From NCBI GenBank assembly GCA_964017125.1, contig OZ024903.1:60264670-60328669 (forward strand): a DNA stretch of 64,000 nt, read 5' to 3'. The notes under the pieces were generated by a model. The model did not search any database and had not been told where the DNA came from. It was given only the letters and a program-made list of their open reading frames with translations. The stretch comes from Flabesymbios commensalis. Taxonomy: Eukaryota > Annelida > Polychaeta > Terebellida > Flabelligeridae. Below, one piece after another: positions 57,901-64,000 of the stretch. Position 1 is the stretch's first letter, and every line of letters begins with the position of its first letter. The position numbers and the translations under genes were made by a program.

Positions 57901-59887
57901 TTATACCGCTTACTTTGACATAGATCTATGATGGAAATCTTTCACTTATCCTCGCCTTGACGTAGACTATACCCATTAAAATGATCAACCAGGATAGCAT
58001 GATTTTCGGCGATTTCTCCGTCAATTCTAAGCCGATTATCTTGAAATTTTGCAAAGGCCATTATCTATTCAAATCCTAACAGAAAATTTGGTTACAAAAG
58101 TTAGACCATTTGACATGTAGTAAATTGAAATTACGACATCTCTCTATAACCCCATTAAACTAATTCTAGAATTGTATTACATGGACAATGGTCTAACTTT
58201 TGAAAAAATAAGTATAATTTTGCGAAATTTCTACCACTGTTAGGATTTGGATGGCATTTGCAAACTTTCAAGGAAATCGGTTCAAAATTCACGGAGAGAT
58301 CGGCGAAAATCATGCGATCATTTTTAATTAGACTTTTTTTTATAAGCCTATAGATTATACTTATCTAACAGTACACTTAACATGTCAACTGATCTCTTTC
58401 AATAGTGTTTCAAGTAGTAACAACGTTTTTCAAATTCAACATAAACGTCAGCAAACTTCCTATCTTTTTACTAACTTTTCAAGACTAAAATGGACATTTT
58501 TTATGACCAAAATCGGGTGTGAAGTGGGAAAATCCATTATCTGAAGAAAGGGCTGGTAGGCCTATTTGCCCAAGATTTTTTTGGTTAAAGTTAAGTTACG
58601 TTAAGAGACTTACATGACAAGATTATTTAAGGTAAAATGTTTTGTTTCCTGCCAATTCAGGTTTTGGATACAAATTCCTGACTTCTATTTATTAAAGTGT
58701 AACGCAAACGTTTTACAATGACATTTTTTTCGAAACTCAAAAAAGCTAATATTCCAATATTGCTTATTTTGATAAATTTAGAGAAAAAATCCTTTTTTTC
58801 ATCAGTATGTAGACTACTGTTAGAAAAAATGGCCTGATCCCTTGTATAATTAGGGAAATTCATGCTGTTTTGAGGATGGTGGGATGGGCTAAAGTGTGCT
58901 CTGGTAATTATGTATTTTATCATTCAATATTCCTTTTTCAACTGTGAATTACCTGAATAACTCATACAAAAACAAGTATTCAAGAGCTTACAAAAAATAG
59001 GTAATGTGCTTTAAAAAAAGAATCTCTCCGACACCACTAAATCAGGAAAAAATCGGGCCCCCAGCTAAGCTAATCCAAGCTCGCTGCGCTCGCACAGAAG
59101 TCACACAAATGTACTTTTGCCCCCCGCACTTTCAAATAATCTGACGCCACTGAATGGACATGTTTTACATCTTTGCGGGACATCGTGAACATCGTCAAAA
59201 TACACAGGTAATATTCATGGGATGTTCGTGGCTGGTGTAGTGACAAAAAGGAAGGGATTTTCCTCAGTGTAGATACTTTCAAAGAAAAAAAATCAACATC
59301 GAACCCTTCATCTAAACCCTCAGCGGCTTGGTCGAACCCATTATAAATATTGGGATGGTTGTTATTAATTGTATAAACATTCCGAAATACACACTTATCG
59401 GGTACATATCTCTTTCAAATGGAGGGTGGCGAAAGAGAATATAGATTTACGATGATATAAGCCTATATAACACAATTTTGAAACTTTTTTTTAAGTTTAA
59501 GGCACTTGGTATGGGCCTTTAAACGGTCATATGGTATCACTCATTGTTTCGCGGTGTTCTTAACCCTTAAAACACTGATGTCGACGTTAGTATTGTTTTC
59601 TTATGTTTTATGACCTTATATATAACGAGCTTTTAAAAATGTATTATGTTTCAAATATAGCCTAAATTTAGCTAACTGAAATAGTTTTCAGTCACTTGAA
59701 GTTGTGGATCGCGGTAGCGAGACACAACTTCGAGTGGGTGAAAATGTAAATGTCTCGGCTCCATGCTCTAATGGTTAATACTGCTCACCTGCAAAGTTGT
59801 TGGAACCTCTGTCTGTATCCTTCCAGGACCCCGTCCACCGCCAGGCGACCATCACTGATAGTCTTGACAAGATCTTTCTCAAAACGC
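54982..59887 (-). CDS. Gustatory-receptor-like seven-helix protein, C-terminal five exons
   Basis: Exons on the minus strand are 59887-59789, 57191-56975, 56303-56229, 55432-55343 and 55107-54982. The joins are phase 2, then 0, 0, 0, all GT-AG, giving about 201 residues with a TGA stop. The sequence runs RFEKDLVKTISDGRLAVDGV, then YRQRFQQLCSIILEVDNIFS into helix 5 (VTNIPIVCLLLYVLIL), helix 6 (NVIFIFTCLLQIILVTVVA), the intracellular segment LEHFMQYYAFLTKL, the family GLSGWKLFYINKQTI motif, and helix 7 with SYTVILLKF, matching the TYxxxLLQF signature. Three consecutive phase-0 introns near the 3' end are a hallmark of insect-type GR genes. These proteins form ligand-gated cation channels in insects; roles outside arthropods are mostly unknown. 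The N-terminal helices are not firmly located. The introns hold several MITEs. Confidence 0.82.
56625..56690. repeat. Right half of a hairpin-family element
   Basis: GTCTTCGACGTTGGTCCAAC through ATTTGTGTTTGCTGGGG is the right arm of the CCCAGCAAACA family; the left arm is absent. A TTAA-type MITE begins within two bases of its end. Confidence 0.5.
56692..56938. mobile_element. TTAA-type (piggyBac-like) MITE in the receptor gene
   Basis: It is bounded by TTAA on both sides, with perfect 17-bp terminal repeats (TTAACCCTTTAACCGCC at 56692 and its reverse complement ending at 56938). An internal hairpin contains CACTTGAAGTTGTGG and CCACAACATCACGTGAGTG. It is 247 bp and non-coding. It lies in the intron between the exons at 57191-56975 and 56303-56229. 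Confidence 0.8.
57960..58345. repeat. Inverted-repeat element in a receptor intron
   Basis: The left arm (about 57970-58118) with GCATGATTTTCGGCGATTTC, AATCCTAACAG and GTTAGACCATT is mirrored in the right arm (about 58185-58340: AATGGTCTAAC, CTGTTAGGATT, GATCGGCGAAAATCATGCG). The spacer is about 65 bp. It is non-coding. Confidence 0.7.
59560..59778. mobile_element. TTAA-type MITE next to a receptor splice donor
   Basis: The left end TTAACCCTTAAAACACTGAT and the right end, read in reverse (TTAACCATTAGAGCATGGAG), match over about 23 bp. The interior has the hairpin CACTTGAAGTTGTGGATCGC / GCGAGACACAACTTCGAGTG shared with the MITE at 56692. The TTAA at its right end is 11 bases into the intron that starts at 59788. 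Confidence 0.7.
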
Positions 59888-59889
59888 CT

Positions 59890-61925
59890 AAATCTAAAAC
59901 AAAATATCAGGAGGCGTCAGGGTATACAGTGTTTACTACCACTTACACTAATCTTTCTTTACTCAAATTTTAAAAATAGAAGGACCTAAAAGCAGACGTG
60001 AACCTTTCATTGACTCTTGCATCTATTTTGGCGAATCTGAATATTTCTCACCCACTTGAAGTGAGTGAAAATTCCAATTAAATGACTTGGCAGTTATATA
60101 GGGTTAGGACACATGTATCTGTTATGTTTTATTAAGATGGGGTATTATTCCAAACCCAGGACTTCTACACAGAATGTCTTCATATCCCAATGTTTGTGAA
60201 TAAGCAATAGGAGTTCAACGTTTCGAGTCTGTTTCATCGTCAGACACTAGGGAGCCTGATGTGCTGATTCAGTCCACTATTATAATGATTATAACCAGCG
60301 ATGCCGTTAAAAATAGTTAAAGCAAATGGCGTCAAGCATATCTCAGAATGTGGGGATTTTAAACAAGGCACCACTTGCAAAATTTGTATTCACGTATTAC
60401 CAGCAGAATGGTAAACTTATTGATCAGGTTTTAGAGGATTAAATATTTGCACACAAAGTGTGTGAATGAATGAATGAAATAATGAGAGAATAAATGAAGC
60501 GTGGACCGTTGTCACAATTGGACTGTTAAATATACGAAATAGGTACACACAGTCCCACTACGTTCTCTTTGGAACAAGTTCTTCCTCACACACCACAAAT
60601 TAAAAGTGAAGCTCTTCTGGAATACCAGATGTCTTCTGGTTTAATTGAACTGCATGCTGACACACGTGATGGCAAAAATAGGTGAGCTTTTGTTTTTGCA
60701 AAACTGCACTTATTTATTTTCATCAGGTCATGTGTCACTTTCAATAATAGGCCTAATACTTCGTGATAATCTACACCTCATGGATCCATCAAGTAGTCGC
60801 TGGCTATGTGGTGCAATACTGCCTCAGAGCGGATAACCACACCTTATCCACAGAGGGGCATTAATTCCTTTACATATAAATGGATCCATCATAATGTGGG
60901 ATTGCCTTAGCATATTTCCTGGTCAACAGTTCACTTATCCTGCTTATCTTCAGTAGTTTTTGATACACATGCCGTGCTCAGGGAGAACCACACCATTTAG
61001 CATGCCTTTCCTTATCTAAATACCTCGGTCTTAAAACTAATTTGCTGCTCCATTTTCTATCCTAGAAAACACGTTTTTTTCAGCATTGGCCCAATGTTGT
61101 ACCAGCAAGAGCACTACGATAGGTCGATACACCCGCTCAATATTAGGCGAGGGTTAACCCACTATGTGCGAATCTTCTAATATGTGTGCTGAGAATAAAT
61201 TATAGGTGCATTTAAAATACCAAACCTTTAGATGTTAAACCGTCACCATGATGCAGCGGGTCGATGTTATGTGCATGCATCATCAAATTATGCTTGTCAT
61301 ACGGGGGCTGGAGAATCTCAATAGACGCTCTGTTTCGCGTCAGTTTGCAGGATCATCCTAATATTTCACTAAAATATAGCATACGTGGGCAAGAGACACC
61401 GCCGAAAAAATACAGTATTTTAAAATAAGAGCTGCAAATGTTTTGTATTTATTTCGAATAACTATTGACGTATAGGATTGTGTGAACCCTAGACAGAATT
61501 AGAGATGATTTACAATGTGGCCGTATACAGTGGTATATATGGAAGATGAGGCAACACTTACATTTTTCATATTTTATCGGCACTGTACAAAACAACAGTT
61601 ACGACACGATCATTTATCATAATACAGAAAAAACAGCACAATCAATTATTAGAATTTTAGCCCACTTAAAATTAGTCTCTTTACCGCGATTCACAACTTC
61701 AACATAAGTGAAAATATGTTAAATTTGGACGAAATCAATACAAATGTTTATATATCTTGTTGATTTTGGTATTTTCACTTTCAAAATTCGCTATTTTTAC
61801 AAACGTTTATATCAGTGGTTAGTCCATGTTGGGATCATTGGGAATGTGTGATGCTGCGGTTTGTAGCAGTAAGTGGTAAAGGTTATCGTTTACGTATTGA
61901 TTATTACATCACATCCCTCTAGCAC
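59890..61925. other. Presumed intron or upstream stretch of the receptor gene
   Basis: No further receptor exon was recognised with confidence. Loose pieces of the CACTTGAAG / GCGGTAGCGAG hairpin family occur near 60052 and 61660-61715. Confidence 0.35.
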
Positions 61926-61929
61926 TGGG

Positions 61930-62140
61930 CAGGAAATTGCAGACACATAATAACATAAAACTGTGGGATAACCGTCCGGATTTTATTCGGCAATGTTGAG
62001 ATATTTTCCATATATTCAATCTTGACGATAAGCGGTTCCCTATTGAGTAAACCATAAAAAAGTATGAATGCTAAGATTACGTGGAGAACAGCTTTGACCA
62101 CCGAGGAAGACCCGACTGTTTGACTGACTAGTGACTCATG
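61930..62140 (-). CDS. Candidate upstream receptor exon (uncertain)
   Basis: On the minus strand an open segment encodes two hydrophobic stretches around a polar loop: VVKAVLHVILAFILFYGLL, then REPLIVKIEYMENISTLPNK, then TVIPQFYVIM. Membrane spacing of this kind suits a middle helix pair of the receptor encoded by the next five exons. A weak donor (GTGTCT, after FYVI and two bases) would give the phase needed to join the exon at 59887, and an acceptor candidate (TCAAACAG) lies at its start. No sequence signature proves it, and it could be chance. Confidence 0.28.
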
Positions 62141-62145
62141 GAACG

Positions 62146-62254
62146 CCCAGCAAACACAAAACAATTGTATAACATTTATACAATGTTGGACCAACGTCGA
62201 AGACGTTGGGCCAACGTTGTATAAATGTTATACAAATGTTTTGTATTTGATGGG
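62146..62254. mobile_element. Hairpin MITE, CCCAGCAAACA family, near-perfect palindrome
   Basis: The left arm CCCAGCAAACACAAAACAAT... and right arm ...ATGTTTTGTATTTGATGGGA are inverted copies that meet at GTCGAAGAC. The middle blocks TATAACATTTATACAA and TTGTATAAATGTTATA match exactly. It is non-coding. Confidence 0.8.
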
Positions 62255-62327
62255 ACCGCTCTGAAGCCACTGCAATCCATTGGAATTGTAAAATTATGCT
62301 TCAACATGATATTGGGCCACTTCCGAG

Positions 62328-63810
62328 CAAACAGAGAACGTTCACACTGTGTTGGCTTAATGTTGGCCCAGTGTCACAGACGGTGGCACAACATTAAACC
62401 AGCACAGGGTCATCGTTGTTCGGCCATTTTGATGGGTGGATGGGTGACATCACAACAGTGCTTCATGAAATACTTGTCCTTTTCAAGTAAACATTTAATT
62501 GAGATATACCTTTTAGGCCCTACTTTTGCCAAATACAAGCTATTCAAAACTGAAAGTAATCACGTCTAAACTCATGCCGTGAAATGCCTGATGCAAAAAA
62601 AAACAACAAAAAAAACAATGACAATGTATGTTTCCAGTGCCTTAAATACACCGCTGATGTCAGTCTATTGTTAAAGCATTCGAATCTACGAATCTATATA
62701 ATTTACTACTGATATTTTGTATACAGCACAAGACAGACACAATAAAGGTTTTATCATGGTACTGCATGTCTAATGCTGCATGGTTACCCATGCTCACAAT
62801 AAAATTGGGATTTTCTATATCAAATCTTGCAACGCATGTACCTATTTTCTGTATTTCAATTCGAAGAAAGAACCAAATTCTGTGAAACGCAGTGACGTCA
62901 CTCGGTGAAAACAAGGTTATGTAACACCCCCTCCACTATACTTCATTCTGTGAAACCCAGTGACGTCACTCGTTGAAAACAAGGTTATAAGAACCCTCCC
63001 CCATACTTCATTATATTAGCCAGCTCGATGAAAACAAAGTAGGTCGAGGTCATTGAGTTTCACAGAATAAGGATAGATTCGTAAATCCGAATATATTTGA
63101 TGCTGCGCGCCTCATGCATCCGGATCAACGAATCTATCGAATCTCTTTCTCCTTGACATAACACTTGGTTTAATTGGTGTGCAGTGAGGTAAAACTGCGA
63201 CGAGGGCGCGACGTAATAACGTGGGTCAAGTGAACATTATTATGTGTCATCCCTGCTAGAGGAAATACCCGACAAACATGAGTCGTTGGCCCAATGTTGG
63301 TTTAGGCCAACGACTCTGCTGGGTAGGTACTACTTGACCTGCGGTCATGCTATATTATATAAAGGATTAGGTCTCAGATCTATATGTATGTAACATTACT
63401 TTTCCGAAGATTAAACTATTTCCACAGGCAACACGAAGTCAGTTAATGGGTTCAGGGTAGTTGTGTGGCAGTCCATACATTCGCGGCATTGCATAGTCAC
63501 AACCAATAGGCCTATTTACAGGTCTTTGTTTAGATCTGGTACGGTACTTGTGCAAACATGAACGTACACCGTCCACGACGCTGGACCAATGTTGAGCCAA
63601 CATTACGTGTACGTCTTGTGTTTGAAGGGATATGTGGAGCGAGATGCGACATGAATGCCAAACCCTGACACGCGCGTCTGTAGCGATACGCAAGGGATCA
63701 CGCAGCCGCGTAACATCAACAATTAATGCATGGAAGTCGACTCAATGTTGATTCAATGGTGAGCCAGCGTGGCAGACAGTGGACCAACAATAAAACAACA
63801 TTGGATAAAC
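62328..63810. repeat. Cluster of four further hairpin-family elements
   Basis: Copies lie at about 62328-62410 (AGCAAACAGAGAACG start), 63268-63325 (a 58-bp minimal hairpin, CCCGACAAACATGAGTCGTT to CAACGACTCTGCTGGGT), 63551-63629 (GCAAACATGAACGTACAC to GTGTACGTCTTGTGTTTG) and 63722-63806 (diverged). All centre on a short GTCNNNGAC-like palindrome. Confidence 0.6.
62877..63013 (+). repeat. 68-bp tandem duplication containing TGACGTCA
   Basis: TCTGTGAAACGCAGTGACGT... is repeated once with a 68-base shift. Each copy has a perfect TGACGTCA palindrome (62893-62900 and 62961-62968) and GAAAACAAGGTTAT. A partial third piece (GATGAAAACAAAGTAGG) follows. No gene is attached to it. Confidence 0.7.
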
Positions 63811-63844
63811 GTCTGCTGTTCGGTGAGTAGTGTCGTTTCCATTC

Positions 63845-64000
63845 AGGGCGGGGGCCCTAGGGTAGTGGTTAGCACCGCTGCCTTTCACGCCAGAGCTCGG
63901 GATTCGGTTCCCGGTCTCGGCGGTTTGAAAGAAACAAAAATGGTTTCTTCCCCATTCACGTGTGAAAGTCAGTATTGCGGGGAGCCTCCGTGACCGAGAG
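63845..64000 (+). mobile_element. Dimeric tRNA-derived SINE, head type 1, cut by the window end
   Basis: The Glu-like head (GGGTAGTGGTTAGCACCGCT, CTTTCAC loop, GGATTCGGTTCCCGG) and linker match the copy at 5062. The second tRNA-like unit begins (GCCTCCGTGACCGAGAG) and is cut off at 64000. Confidence 0.9.

Overview
The window is 64 kb of AT-rich, repeat-dominated, intron-bearing animal DNA. It fits a marine invertebrate deuterostome, most likely an ambulacrarian (echinoderm or hemichordate); this is an inference. The reasons are a gustatory-receptor-like chemoreceptor gene (a family lost in vertebrates but kept in sea urchins and hemichordates), a LINE with a 2A-like NPGP motif of the kind described in sea urchins, long foldback elements resembling sea-urchin TU elements, and frequent TAGGCCTA palindromes. 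There are no bacterial operons, CRISPR arrays, rRNA genes or free-standing tRNA genes, and no retroviral or capsid-bearing element was recognised.

Host genes lie in the right half. (1) 34786-35129 (+): the 3'-terminal exon of a WSC-domain-type (sialate-type) sulfotransferase. (2) 36974-39214 (-): a complete four-exon gene for a 226-residue single-pass membrane protein with a signal peptide, an unnamed ectodomain and a PPPAY tail motif. (3) 41991-43314 (-): a complete two-exon cytosolic sulfotransferase of 285 residues. (4) 54982-59887 (-): the last five exons of a gustatory-receptor-like seven-helix protein, whose final three introns are all phase 0; a weak candidate for a further upstream exon lies at 61930-62140. 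Splice sites and phases were checked by eye and agree across all joins in genes 2, 3 and 4.

The left half is almost wholly mobile or repetitive. 0-13 kb holds a two-copy direct repeat, a foldback element (1.9-4.1 kb), a smaller inverted repeat (5.6-6.4 kb), several dimeric tRNA-derived SINEs with target-site duplications, and degenerate satellites. 14-22.4 kb is two minus-strand APE-type LINEs in tandem, the distal one interrupted by a plus-strand LINE 3' end. 22.4-25.8 kb carries TTAA-type MITEs and a 162-bp tandem array. 25.8-30.6 kb is a 4.8-kb foldback element whose core is about 2.1 kb of a 63-bp minisatellite, itself three 21-bp units. 31-33.6 kb is direct repeats. Between and inside the genes of the right half are short hairpin elements (ends CCCAGCAAACA), TTAA MITEs, further AAGGTCA-rich repeats (45.6-47.2 kb) and a decayed L2-like LINE (47.5-49.7 kb).

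No single undescribed multigene system was found. The most notable items are the chemoreceptor gene, the foldback elements with minisatellite cores, the dimeric SINE with exchangeable heads, and the spread of transcription-factor-like motifs (TCAAGGTCA, AAGATGGCCGCC) by repeats.
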